A stretch of DNA of 64,000 nucleotides. Origin: Agrobacterium rubi TR3 = NBRC 13261. GTDB lineage: Bacteria > Pseudomonadota > Alphaproteobacteria > Rhizobiales > Rhizobiaceae. The notes under the pieces were generated by a model. The model was not told the origin of the DNA. It did not search any database and saw only the letters and a list, made by a program, of their open reading frames with translations. Position 1 is the stretch's first letter. Every line of letters begins with the position of its first letter. Shown here one piece after another: positions 1 to 9,388 of this stretch. A program made the position numbers and the translations under genes. The DNA is taken from assembly GCF_000739935.1 (NCBI RefSeq), contig NZ_BBJU01000007.1:434001-498000 (forward strand), given 5' to 3'.

Positions 1-2
1 TG

Positions 3-2096
3 GAAGTTCAGCCGGGCAGCCCACTGGATTTCTCAAGCATACTACCGAATGGTAGCATTGATGAGGCCGCCAGGATCGTGATCAATTCCGCTGGCAAGCT
101 GGCCAAGGTCGGAGACAGCGAGACGCCACAGCGCTTTCTTTGTGCGTCGCTTGCCTGGAGCCCGGCATCTGGTGGTTTTCCCGATCATGAAACGGCAGAT
201 CGCTACGCCGCTCAGCTGAAAATGCACGGCTATAACATCGCTCGCTTCCATTACCTGGACGCGGCCTTGATGGAGGGTCGCGCTGATGATTTCAATTTCA
301 ATCCGCAGGTTCTTGATCGCGTTCACTACCTGATGGCCGCCTTGAAGCGGAATGGCATCTACTGGATTTTGGACGGGCTCACGTCCTCTCGAGGCGCTTA
401 TGGTGGTTTTGGTGATCGGTGGGAGGTTAAAGGCGATCTGAAACTGGGTACGCAGATCGATGAAAAGGATTTTGGCCACTGGCTCAAATTCCAGGAGCTG
501 TTTCTCGCCAAGGTCAATCCCTATACCGGCATGGCCCCCGTTAACGATCCCGCGCTCGTCGCTATCGTCCCGTTCAACGAGAATGGATTAGAATTCGACT
601 CGATGATGCAGGAGACGACGCGGGGCAGTGTGTTTTCTGATCGCCTCAAGCCCTTGTTCAACGAATGGCTTTTGAAGAAATACGGCACGACGCAAGCGCT
701 TGCTCAAAAATGGGGCGGGTGGGTAACGGAAGGCGACCTGGCCGATCGCTCAATCGCGTTGCCTGCCAACCGTTATGAACGCAGTGAGCGGATGCGTGAT
801 CTGCAATCCTTTTTCATCGATGTGGAGCAGGGCGCTACGCGTAAGATGACCGGCGCTCTCCGCGGCTTCGGCTTTCAGGGCATTATCCTGCCTTATAACA
901 ATTGGCCAACGATCCAGACGGGTATCACCCGCAGCATTCAGGATGCTGTGGCGATGAATACCTATCAAGATTGGGTCGATTCCTACGCACCCGGCACCAG
1001 CATTCAAGGTAAAAGCTCCCTTGAGGATGGGCTTCTGTATCTGCGGACGATTGGTCTAGCGCGCTGGTTCGGGCACCCGTTTTTTGTGACCGAATACGAC
1101 CATCTGTTCTGGAGCCCCTATCGTTATGAGGCGGGGCTCGCCGCGCCGTCATTTGCCGCCATGCAAGGTTGGGATGTGCTGTGTCGGCATGCGCATGGGC
1201 CGATCATTCTCGCCTATGGCGAAGACTTTCCGCATAAGAAGCAGATGCTGCCCTATGCCATTGCGCTCGACCCCGCAGCGCGCGCAGGCGAGACGCTCGC
1301 CGCACTCGTGTTTCGGCGTGGGGATGTAAAAGCATCCCTGCTTCGCATACCCTTTCTGGTGGATGGGCAAACCGGCTTGCCTGACGGTATCAACGATATG
1401 GAGCCGGAAGAGCTGACCCGCCTGGGATTGATCGGAGCCGTTGGCCTTCAGTCGCTAGCAGGCAAAGAGAGTGGCGATGTTGCAGTGGCACCCTCCCGAG
1501 ATGGTCAGACAGCGATGGGTATTGTCGCGAAATTGAAAGAGCAGGGAAAGCTAAGCGCGATTCATGCCGCCGATCTGGACCAGGGACGCGTGGTCAGTTC
1601 CACTGGTGAGTTGCAATTGAATGCGCCGGAAAAAAGCCTGGCCGTGCGCTCGCCTTTGACTGAGGCGCTTGCGTTCGATGTCATCAACACGCCAATTAAT
1701 CTCGGATTTGTGACCGTGCAGTCGACTTATGGCAAAGGGCTGTTTTCTTTGTCGTCTCTTGATGGCCTGCCGCTTGAGACCAGCCGAAAACAGCTGCTCA
1801 TCATGGCCTCTGACGCCCGCAACAGCAATATGACGTTTCGGGATGCGGATGAGCGGATCATCGAGAATTTCGGGCAATTGCCAGTGATGATCCGCCGCAT
1901 GCAGATCGGCCTTCAGTTCGGCAGCAATAGCGCGGTCACGATCTCACCAGTCGGTCTTGATGGTCGTGTTTACCCGCCCTTCGTCCATGCTGGCATCGGC
2001 GAAACTGTCATGCTGACCAATGATACGCCCCAGGGGCCAACGACCTATTTTCTGGTCGAGAAAACGAACACACCAACGTCCAACGAGCGCTTTTAG
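3..2096 (+). CDS. glycoside hydrolase-like protein, 5'-truncated by window edge
   Basis: The reading frame is open to the first bases of the window, so the gene begins outside; the GTG at 78 is only the first start-like codon inside. The visible protein reads like a clan GH-A (GH5-like) beta/alpha barrel. There is an Asn-Glu pair (FNENGLEF; Glu codon 579-581) where the acid/base sits, and a later VTEYDH segment (Glu codon 1092-1094) fits the nucleophile. About 300 further residues after the barrel look like beta-rich accessory domains. It ends tail-to-tail with the next gene, overlapping by 4 bp. Next to flippase and polymerase genes, a role in trimming or processing an exopolysaccharide is plausible but inferred; substrate unknown. 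Confidence 0.6.
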   Translation, partial: EVQPGSPLDFSSILPNGSIDEAARIVINSAGKLAKVGDSETPQRFLCASLAWSPASGGFPDHETADRYAAQLKMHGYNIARFHYLDAALMEGRADDFNFNPQVLDRVHYLMAALKRNGIYWILDGLTSSRGAYGGFGDRWEVKGDLKLGTQIDEKDFGHWLKFQELFLAKVNPYTGMAPVNDPALVAIVPFNENGLEFDSMMQETTRGSVFSDRLKPLFNEWLLKKYGTTQALAQKWGGWVTEGDLADRSIALPANRYERSERMRDLQSFFIDVEQGATRKMTGALRGFGFQGIILPYNNWPTIQTGITRSIQDAVAMNTYQDWVDSYAPGTSIQGKSSLEDGLLYLRTIGLARWFGHPFFVTEYDHLFWSPYRYEAGLAAPSFAAMQGWDVLCRHAHGPIILAYGEDFPHKKQMLPYAIALDPAARAGETLAALVFRRGDVKASLLRIPFLVDGQTGLPDGINDMEPEELTRLGLIGAVGLQSLAGKESGDVAVAPSRDGQTAMGIVAKLKEQGKLSAIHAADLDQGRVVSSTGELQLNAPEKSLAVRSPLTEALAFDVINTPINLGFVTVQSTYGKGLFSLSSLDGLPLETSRKQLLIMASDARNSNMTFRDADERIIENFGQLPVMIRRMQIGLQFGSNSAVTISPVGLDGRVYPPFVHAGIGETVMLTNDTPQGPTTYFLVEKTNTPTSNERF

Positions 2097-3181
2097 TAAA
2101 AATCGTGGACCAAGCGGCTCCAGCTTTCCCCTGCAACCCCGCCAATATAGGCTTGGCCATTCTGCATGGCTTGCCTGAACTCAGGTGATCTCGATGTAGC
2201 GGACACGCCTGTGACATGCCGATACCAGATGTCCTTGTGTCGCGATAATGCGGGTATGATCTCCGGGCGGAGTTGTGCCGATACGAACGAAAAGCCGGCT
2301 GCTTTCAAGGATTCGAAAACCGCGTCCACGACCGAATCCTGCTGACCTGTTTTCCACAAAAGGTCCAGAACCTGTACTTCGCCGCCTCTTGCACCAACAA
2401 AGGAAAAGAGGCCGCATAGATCGCCATTCTCATCCTGCACCTGAGCTAGAACAAGCCGACCGCGACCGTCTGCATCACACGATGCGGTGATCGTCCAGTC
2501 AAGGTGTTCGGCGCTGTAGATGGGGGCAACAGTGCAATGGCTCAGGAATTGATTGGCATATTGCGCGTAGACAGCCTTATCTGCTGACGCGACGCTATAT
2601 CCAGAAGATAGAACGGTTGGAGCGATGGCGATGGGCACCGGCAACGATCCGGGGTGCAGCAATTTCGGATATTTTTGCGAGATACGGCGGCGGACATAGT
2701 TCACGGCAGAGGGCAGGGGTTTGAAAATCTTGTACCAGCGCAACCCCTGAACCGGCAGTTCGGTGCCGCCGATCGCTTTCAAATGCGAGACACTGACGGG
2801 TGCGGCGCTATCGGAAAAGCTGATCTGATGTCCGCGAGGACGCAGCTGGAAGATCAGAGCGGCAATGCTGCGAGGATTGGCATCGTTTGCCGCCATGAAG
2901 GCGCAAGCCAGCCGCGCCGTGACGGGTTCGTCGCCAATTCTGTATGAGATGGGCAAAATAATGAGGGTGCTTTTGAGACGTCCAGCGCCATCGACCGAAA
3001 CGATACTCCCATTTTCGGGCGTATAATTCGGGTGGGAAAACATGAGTTGGGAAAGGTATGCCGCGAGTTCAGCTTTGTTCGGCTTTGAACGGGTTCGGAA
3101 TACGGATGAAAAGAGATCAGCGATTTGGGTTACGTCAGCAGGCTCGGTGGGTCTCACCTTGGTCGCAGGTTCTGATGTCAT
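2093..3181 (-). CDS. GNAT-family N-acyltransferase in polysaccharide cluster
   Basis: A 362-residue protein starting MTSEPATKVRPTEPADV, with an N-terminal segment (RPTEPADVTQIADLF) typical of GNAT acyltransferases and a second, weaker GNAT-like half. The start at 3181 is chosen because its ATG overlaps the TGA of the upstream flippase gene (ATGA at 3178-3181), a sign of translational coupling; a longer upstream frame runs back inside the flippase gene and is not used. Coupling to the flippase suggests that it acylates a sugar or a lipid-linked repeat unit. The acyl donor and target cannot be read from sequence. Confidence 0.65.
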   Translation of the reverse strand: MTSEPATKVRPTEPADVTQIADLFSSVFRTRSKPNKAELAAYLSQLMFSHPNYTPENGSIVSVDGAGRLKSTLIILPISYRIGDEPVTARLACAFMAANDANPRSIAALIFQLRPRGHQISFSDSAAPVSVSHLKAIGGTELPVQGLRWYKIFKPLPSAVNYVRRRISQKYPKLLHPGSLPVPIAIAPTVLSSGYSVASADKAVYAQYANQFLSHCTVAPIYSAEHLDWTITASCDADGRGRLVLAQVQDENGDLCGLFSFVGARGGEVQVLDLLWKTGQQDSVVDAVFESLKAAGFSFVSAQLRPEIIPALSRHKDIWYRHVTGVSATSRSPEFRQAMQNGQAYIGGVAGESWSRLVHDFY

Positions 3182-4482
3182 AATGGGACCTCCCGTGTTC
3201 TGGCCAAAGACCGTGCGACATGAAACCTCACGACAAGCCACGCGGCCAAAACGATGCTCAGTTCGATCATGTAGCCCGCAACAAAAATGCCGTAGGGCGG
3301 CCAAGCCCATGCGGCAAGGCCAATCACCATCGCGCCGATGCCATTGGAGAGGTTCAACACCCAGGCCCGTGAGGCATGCTCACCGGCGGCACCAAGTAGA
3401 TCGACCGCGATTGACCATATCGCGACGAGAACGATCAGCCATGCCATGATCCGCAAGAACTGCGGCAGGGACACGTATTCTGGTCCAAAAATCAAAGGCA
3501 TGAACGAGGCGGAAAAGAAGATGACGATGGCCGCGATCAGACCCAAAGCAAAAGCGACGCCCAGAATACGCATCGTCAGGCGAAACGCATGGTGGATGCC
3601 TGACATGCTGGCAACGGCAAGACGGGGGTAGACGAGCCGGTTCAGTGCATCGATGGCCATGTAGCTGCTGTCGGTTATTCGTCGCGCGACACCGTAACTG
3701 CCCACAACCTCGGCTCCGGCCACGAAGCCCAGCACCAGCAGATCGACGTTTTGACGAATGGCGCGAAAGATGAAGGGTGTGGCAAACAGCAGGCCAAGCC
3801 GTATCTCATCGCGCTCGATCACATATTTCGGGCGCCCGATGCGCAAGGCGAAGTAGGCATAGAGGGCGAGAGTGAAGAGATGGGCGGCAAGCTGCCATGT
3901 TGCCCAGCTCTGAACAGTCGAGACCTGAAATACCAGACAGGCCAATATCGCAGTCACCGTGCGGATGAAGGCAAAGCCGACGACAGAGGCGTTGGCTGCG
4001 CCATACTTAGAATGAGCGAGAAAAATGCTCTCGCCCAGCATGATCAACCGAACCAGGACGACATTGGTCAACACCAGCTGAAATGTCGTCAGGACGCTTT
4101 GGCTGGTGGTTTCACCGAAGCTGATGAACTCCGGCAGGAGTGCGGTACCGAGAGCGACCAGAACGGCGCCGCTGACGAATGTCAAAATAAGGTTGTGGCC
4201 GAATATGCGTGGAAAGCATGTGGGATCTTGGGGCACGCGGCGGACGAGGCACTCGGAAGCACCCAGCCCACACAAATGCACGGCGATGCTGGTGATGGCG
4301 ATGAAGGAGACGTATCGACCGAATTCTTCCGCACCGAAAGAGCGGGCCAGAATAGCAAATGTGATGAGTTGTGCGGCATTCGCAATCAACAAGCTTGCAG
4401 ACGATGCGCTGTAGGACAGCAGCATACTGATCAACCTTGGCTTGTCTTTTTTATCGTTGCTTATCATCTCGTTCATGTCCAT
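3178..4482 (-). CDS. Wzx-type oligosaccharide flippase (MOP superfamily)
   Basis: A 434-residue, strongly hydrophobic protein with about 12-14 predicted membrane segments spread evenly from residue ~20 to the C-terminus, and the SxSASSASLLIANAAQLITFAILARSFG-type first helix of polysaccharide flippases. It would move an undecaprenyl-linked repeat unit across the inner membrane. It overlaps the acyltransferase gene by 4 bp and is divergent from the Wzz-like gene, 111 bp away. ATGs at 4482, 4476 and 4467 are all possible starts. Family assignment rests on length, topology and neighbourhood. Confidence 0.8.
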   Translation of the reverse strand: MDMNEMISNDKKDKPRLISMLLSYSASSASLLIANAAQLITFAILARSFGAEEFGRYVSFIAITSIAVHLCGLGASECLVRRVPQDPTCFPRIFGHNLILTFVSGAVLVALGTALLPEFISFGETTSQSVLTTFQLVLTNVVLVRLIMLGESIFLAHSKYGAANASVVGFAFIRTVTAILACLVFQVSTVQSWATWQLAAHLFTLALYAYFALRIGRPKYVIERDEIRLGLLFATPFIFRAIRQNVDLLVLGFVAGAEVVGSYGVARRITDSSYMAIDALNRLVYPRLAVASMSGIHHAFRLTMRILGVAFALGLIAAIVIFFSASFMPLIFGPEYVSLPQFLRIMAWLIVLVAIWSIAVDLLGAAGEHASRAWVLNLSNGIGAMVIGLAAWAWPPYGIFVAGYMIELSIVLAAWLVVRFHVARSLARTREVPL

Positions 4483-4593
4483 GCCGCAAAAACAGACGTG
4501 CTGTAAACGATTTATCAGCGGACTCTATGATTTAGTAAGATTGTATATAAAGAAAATGTTTCGTTTTGATTGATGTAGAGGTTACGGTGACGC

Positions 4594-6060
4594 ATGTACG
4601 AGTACCCAGCCGAAAAGCGGGCCAGGCCTGTATTTGATGATCCAGTGCCCAGCGCGACCGTTAAACCGAAAGGTTCGACCTCTGTTGAGCCGATGATAAC
4701 GCCTGCGATTTTGCTCACATGGCTGCGCCATGGCCTGCTTTTCATCATCATTTTTGCACTTTTGGGTGGTGCCTTGGCTGTCGGCTTTGGGTTGGCGGTA
4801 AAGCCACGCTATACGTCGAGCATGGATATTCTTCTGCCGCCGCCAACCGGCCAGGTCGTGCCGAATGAACTGACGACGCCTAACATCCAGAGCGACGCGC
4901 AAATCCTCGATATTTCCAGCAAGCTTCTGCTGATAACGTCAGGCAATGTATTGAGACGCACGGTCGAGCAGCAGAACCTTCAACAGGTGCCAGAGTTCAA
5001 TTCCGCCGCAGACACCGAAGACGGCCTATTCAGTTGGCTCAAATCGGCGAGCCCGCAGCCATCGGACGACGGTGTCGTTGTCGCCATGCGAAACCTCGCT
5101 AAGCGCATCAAGGTCGCACGCCAGGGCGGCACCTATCTGGTGTCGATCAGCTTGTGGACGCGTGATTCCGGTCGATCTGTCGCAGTGCTCTCGACATTGG
5201 CGCAGTCGTTTCGCGAGGAGCTGGAGGCAACCCAGACTGATCTCGCAAAGAATGCGAGTGCCGCACTGTCCAACCGTCTGGAAGAGCTGAGACTGGCCGC
5301 CACACAGGCCGCAAACAGCGTGATGCAGTTCCGCCAGGATAACAATCTGCAAAACCTTGGTGGCGGCTCGGTCAACACGCAAAGCGTATCGCAACTGAAC
5401 ACGTTGTTGAACGAAGCCTCTTCACGACTATCGGACGTTCAATCGCGCTACAGACGTCTGAGCCAGCCCGCGACAGACGGGATCGTGCCAACCGACACGC
5501 TGGACTCACCCACGCTGATTGCGCTGCGCTCACAATACAGCGCTCTTAAGCAACAATATGAAGAACTGGCGCTGACATACGGTACCCGCTATCCGAAACT
5601 CGTCACCGCGCGGGCCCAGCTTGGAACACTTCGTGCGGAGATGGCGCGGGAAACCGAACGCTCGCTCCAGACCATCCTGGTCGATATGGATCAGGCGGAA
5701 AATTCCGTCGCAACCTTGCGCGCGCAGTTGGAAGATGCGCAAAAACGGGTCTCGACTGACGATACGGCTCAGGTCCAGTTGCAGGAGTTGGAGCGCAACA
5801 GTCAGGCGAAATCCGCTCTGTATGACACCTTCCTGAAGCGCGTCGGTGAAACCAGCGAACAGCAGCAGATCAGTGTTTCCAACCTTCGCATCGTCACAGA
5901 ACCGGTGCCGCCGGAAAAACGCAGCTGGCCCCCGCCAACACTTCTTCTGGCAATTGGCGGCGTCTTGGCCGGGTTGATAATGGGCGTCATCTCTGTTCTG
6001 GCAACGCGCCTGTTCGTCCTGCTTCGAGACAACAATTGGCGCTTTGAGCGGGTAAGCTGA
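4594..6060 (+). CDS. Wzz/ExoP-type polysaccharide co-polymerase (no kinase domain)
   Basis: A 488-residue inner-membrane protein with a cytoplasmic N-terminus, a first membrane helix at about residues 47-69, a long periplasmic region with coiled-coil content (about 200-420), and a second helix near 450-478. The second helix follows the proline-rich motif (EPVPPEKRSWPPP) typical of Wzz proteins. It lacks the C-terminal Walker/tyrosine-kinase domain of full-length ExoP. Such proteins set chain length of Wzy-polymerised polysaccharide. Its stop overlaps the start of the polymerase gene by one base (TGATG at 6058-6062). Confidence 0.85.
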   Translation: MYEYPAEKRARPVFDDPVPSATVKPKGSTSVEPMITPAILLTWLRHGLLFIIIFALLGGALAVGFGLAVKPRYTSSMDILLPPPTGQVVPNELTTPNIQSDAQILDISSKLLLITSGNVLRRTVEQQNLQQVPEFNSAADTEDGLFSWLKSASPQPSDDGVVVAMRNLAKRIKVARQGGTYLVSISLWTRDSGRSVAVLSTLAQSFREELEATQTDLAKNASAALSNRLEELRLAATQAANSVMQFRQDNNLQNLGGGSVNTQSVSQLNTLLNEASSRLSDVQSRYRRLSQPATDGIVPTDTLDSPTLIALRSQYSALKQQYEELALTYGTRYPKLVTARAQLGTLRAEMARETERSLQTILVDMDQAENSVATLRAQLEDAQKRVSTDDTAQVQLQELERNSQAKSALYDTFLKRVGETSEQQQISVSNLRIVTEPVPPEKRSWPPPTLLLAIGGVLAGLIMGVISVLATRLFVLLRDNNWRFERVS

Positions 6061-7391
6061 TGCAGACCGTGGCGGGCCTAGAAGAACAGGGAGGTTTTCA
6101 GGCCAGGATCAGGTCTCTGGTCTTTATCGGTCTCTTCCTGTTTTTCTGGGTCACGACCAATCCTTTCGTGGATCTCGTCAGCGTCGAAGTTGGTGGGTCG
6201 AATGCCACGGGTGGTTCCAATCTCCTCAACCAGCTGGTCTTTCTGGTTCTGACCCTGGTTACTCTCTACGCAGCACTCACGCATCCGTTGCGTTCGCGAA
6301 TCTGCCAGCCACAGCTCCTCGTCATCGCCCTGTTTTCATGGTTTCTGATTTCGTCAGCGCTTTCGAACTATCCGACGGATGCGATCAAAAGAACCATTTT
6401 GGCGATACTGACATGCGTCAATGCGGGCATGTTTCTGTTGCTGCCGCGCTCCGAGCAGCATTTTGCGCGTCTTTTGCTGTATGGTACGGCGATAATGCTC
6501 GGCATCGCCTATTTCGGCGTCATCTTCCTGCCGATGCTGGCCATCCACCAACCGACTGAGCTGATCGAGCCAATGAATGCTGGGTTCTGGCGAGGGCAAT
6601 ATTCTCACAAGAATCTGGCAGCCGCCGTGATGCTGGTGGCCGTCTTTTTCGGGCTTTATTTTCGCAGCGTCGGTTGGAAGAAAAGTGGACTGGTCGTCAT
6701 CGTCCTGTCGGTTTTCTTTCTCATCCAGACAGGCGGAAAATCGTCCACCGCGATGTTGCCGCTCATCCTGCTTCTTCAGTGGATATTCGAGAAATTTCGC
6801 TGGAGCCGTTGGCCGATAGCCGTTGGAGGCATTGCTGCCTTCAATCTCCTTGCGCTGGGAGCGGCACTGTCGGAAGGCTTTCGCGGTTTCATCGCTGCAC
6901 TGGGCGTCGACCCCACCTTTACCAACAGAACCGATATCTGGAAAATCGCCTTCGATGCGATAACCCAGTCACCCATTTTGGGCTATGGCTTCCAGGGGTT
7001 CTGGCAGACAGCGGATATCACGCAGAGTTCGGCTGGACTGGAGACCTGGGCCGTGAAAGCCTTCAACGGGCACAATGCCTATGTCGATGCGCTTTTGACG
7101 ACGGGAATTCCTGGCTTCATTCTGACCATCGCACTCGTCATCTTCGTGCCTTTGCGCGCTGTGGGACGTCTTGGGACCGCGTCCAACAGCCCGGCACTGT
7201 CGCGTCTGTTCATGCGGGTTTGGCTCTATGTCATCTATGCGGGCTGTCTCGAAGTCATCTTCTTTCAGAGCGGTAGCCCAATCTGCTTTTTCATGCTGGT
7301 CTCCATCTTCGGGCTTGAGATGCAGTCTCGGATGAGCCTTGTCAGTGACCGAAAGGCCCTTTGGGAGGGGAAACATGCCGTTGCTGTCTAA
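6060..7391 (+). CDS. O-antigen ligase/ExoQ-type polysaccharide polymerase (Wzy_C)
   Basis: A 443-residue polytopic membrane protein with about 10-11 helices. The conserved Wzy_C segment is visible: FWRGQYSHKNLAAAV, then NRTDIWKIAFDAI, GYGFQGFW and the GHNAYVDALL loop. ExoQ and WaaL-like enzymes carry this pattern. It probably polymerises the flipped repeat unit, coupled by overlap to the co-polymerase gene. Its 3' end overlaps the deacetylase gene by 17 bp, so the genes from 4594 to 9378 probably form one operon. Confidence 0.82.
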   Translation: MQTVAGLEEQGGFQARIRSLVFIGLFLFFWVTTNPFVDLVSVEVGGSNATGGSNLLNQLVFLVLTLVTLYAALTHPLRSRICQPQLLVIALFSWFLISSALSNYPTDAIKRTILAILTCVNAGMFLLLPRSEQHFARLLLYGTAIMLGIAYFGVIFLPMLAIHQPTELIEPMNAGFWRGQYSHKNLAAAVMLVAVFFGLYFRSVGWKKSGLVVIVLSVFFLIQTGGKSSTAMLPLILLLQWIFEKFRWSRWPIAVGGIAAFNLLALGAALSEGFRGFIAALGVDPTFTNRTDIWKIAFDAITQSPILGYGFQGFWQTADITQSSAGLETWAVKAFNGHNAYVDALLTTGIPGFILTIALVIFVPLRAVGRLGTASNSPALSRLFMRVWLYVIYAGCLEVIFFQSGSPICFFMLVSIFGLEMQSRMSLVSDRKALWEGKHAVAV

Positions 7392-8133
7392 GGTGAAATA
7401 TATCGGTGAGCGCATGGCTGAAAGAGCCGTGCGGGCACTGCCGGTCTCGACGCTGAATGTAACCTGCAAGCGCCCGATCGTGTCTTTCACCTTCGATGAC
7501 GTGCCAGATACCGCCCACTCCGCAGGCGCAAGAATACTGGAAGAAAACGGTGTGAGAGGTACGTTCTACATTGCCGGCAGTTTGATCGGCACCACAGAGC
7601 CGGACCGAAAGCTGATTTCGGACGAAGGGTGTCGATCGCTCGCACAATCCGGCCATGAGATCGGCTGCCACACTTTTGCGCATGACTCTGTCAGAACACT
7701 AAGTAGCTCGGAGTTGGCGCGTGACCTCAATCGCAACGCCGAGGTTCTGGATGGCTTCGACCATGCTGTTGGACAACGAAATTTCGCCTATCCCTATAAT
7801 CAGGGCGCGCTTCGTCATCGGCATGCTTTTGCCAAGCGCTATGCGACCGCACGTGCAGGCGGGGACCAGATCAATCGCGGCAAGGTCAATCGTTCCTATC
7901 TTTGGGGCATGGAAATCAGACAGCCCGAGACGGATGCTCTGGCTTTGACGAACCAGATCGATGCCGTCAAGGCACAACCCGGCTGGCTCATTTTCTTCAC
8001 TCACGACATCAGTGATACGCCGACGCCGTATGGCTGTACGCCCTACACGTTTTCGCGGCTGGTTCGCTATGCTGTCTCCACCGGCTGTCTTGTTCTCCCC
8101 GTCCGCGACGCCCTCAACCATATCCACGAATAG
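7375..8133 (+). CDS. polysaccharide deacetylase (NodB-like, CE4)
   Basis: A 252-residue protein with the NodB fold signatures: VSFTFDDVPD (Asp41-Asp42, catalytic base and metal ligand) and CHTFAH (His99 and His103, metal ligands). The start at 7375 is preferred over an in-frame codon at 7339 because it follows a strong GGGAGGGG ribosome-binding site, although it lies inside the 3' end of the polymerase gene. CE4 enzymes remove N- or O-acetyl groups from sugar polymers. With no evident signal peptide, it may act on lipid-linked intermediates in the cytoplasm. Confidence 0.83.
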   Translation: MPLLSKVKYIGERMAERAVRALPVSTLNVTCKRPIVSFTFDDVPDTAHSAGARILEENGVRGTFYIAGSLIGTTEPDRKLISDEGCRSLAQSGHEIGCHTFAHDSVRTLSSSELARDLNRNAEVLDGFDHAVGQRNFAYPYNQGALRHRHAFAKRYATARAGGDQINRGKVNRSYLWGMEIRQPETDALALTNQIDAVKAQPGWLIFFTHDISDTPTPYGCTPYTFSRLVRYAVSTGCLVLPVRDALNHIHE

Positions 8134-8145
8134 GACGGCTGCGCG

Positions 8146-9378
8146 ATGGGAGGGACATTGCTTGCAATCAACAACTACTTTTACCGGCGCGGAGGCGCGG
8201 AGGCGATATTTCTCGATCAGATCGATATGTTCGAGCGTGCCGGTTGGCGCGCAGTGCCGTTCTCGATGCAGCATCCCAACAATCTCAAGTCTGACTGGTC
8301 GTCCCATTTCATTCCCGAAATCGAGTTCGGTCGTCAATCCAGCTTTTTGACCAAGGTAGAGCACAGTCTCGAGGTCATCTATTCGCGAAAAGCCCGGGCG
8401 CTGCTGAGCAACCTCATCGATCAGGCTCGCCCCGATATCGCCCATGCCCACAATGTCTATCACCACATTTCGCCGTCCATATTCCCCCTTCTCAAAAAAA
8501 AGGGAATTCCAACGGTCCTGACGGCTCACGATTTGAAGCTGGCCTGTCCCGCCTACAAAATGCTCTCGCCACAGGGCATCTGCGAGAAGTGCAAGGGCGG
8601 ACGAATCTACAACGTTCTTGCGAACAGATGCATGAAGGAATCGGTCTCTCTCAGTGGGCTCGTCATGGTCGAAACGGCCGTCCACCGCATGTTCGGGCTC
8701 TATCGGGACTACCTGGATCGCATCATCGTCCCTAGCCTGTTCTACAAGGCCAAGCTGATCGAATGGGGGTGGCCGAGCGAGCAGCTCGTCCATATCCCGA
8801 ATTTCGTGGACCAGTCGATCACTGACAATCCCGCCGTGTCGGAGGAGGGTGACTATTTTCTGTTTGCCGGACGGTTGGCGCCTGAAAAGGGGATTGCGAC
8901 CTTGATCCGGGCTGCGGGCCTGTCGAAGCAGCGGCTGCGCATCGCAGGCACTGGTCCTGATGAAGCGGCACTTCGCACATTGGCGCTGGATGTCGGTGCC
9001 GATGTCGAGTTTTTAGGATATCTGACGGGCGGTGCTCTCCATCAGGTGATTGCAGGTGCAAAGGCGCTGGTTCTGCCCTCCGAATGGTATGAAAACGCCC
9101 CGGTCAGCCTGCTGGAAGCTTACGCACTCGGGCGTCCGGTGATCGGAACACGTATCGGCGGAATACCGGAGCTCATCAAGAATGGTGAAACGGGCCTGAT
9201 TGCGCAGCCGCTGGATGCCGAAAACCTTGCTCAGGTTCTCACAGCTATGAACGACCTACCCAAAAGCGCGCGCCAAGAGATGGGTGAACGCGGCAGAGAC
9301 TGGGTTAGTAAGGAGTTTTCGCAAGCCGCTTATCTGGAGCGCACAACGGCGCTGTATCGCGAGCTTGGAGCCCGGTAA
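8146..9378 (+). CDS. glycosyltransferase family 4 with Cys-rich insert
   Basis: A 410-residue GT-B protein. The C-terminal half has the nucleotide-sugar site LFAGRLAPEKGI and the EX7E motif in the segment YENAPVSLLEAYALGRPVI. The N-terminal half has DIAHAHNVYHH and a Cys-containing insert (GICEKCKGG ... NRCMKES) seen in a subset of GT4 enzymes. It probably adds one sugar to the lipid-linked repeat unit. It lies 12 bp after the deacetylase gene in the same direction; donor and acceptor are unknown. Confidence 0.85.
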   Translation: MGGTLLAINNYFYRRGGAEAIFLDQIDMFERAGWRAVPFSMQHPNNLKSDWSSHFIPEIEFGRQSSFLTKVEHSLEVIYSRKARALLSNLIDQARPDIAHAHNVYHHISPSIFPLLKKKGIPTVLTAHDLKLACPAYKMLSPQGICEKCKGGRIYNVLANRCMKESVSLSGLVMVETAVHRMFGLYRDYLDRIIVPSLFYKAKLIEWGWPSEQLVHIPNFVDQSITDNPAVSEEGDYFLFAGRLAPEKGIATLIRAAGLSKQRLRIAGTGPDEAALRTLALDVGADVEFLGYLTGGALHQVIAGAKALVLPSEWYENAPVSLLEAYALGRPVIGTRIGGIPELIKNGETGLIAQPLDAENLAQVLTAMNDLPKSARQEMGERGRDWVSKEFSQAAYLERTTALYRELGAR

Positions 9379-9388
9379 CTTGGTACCC

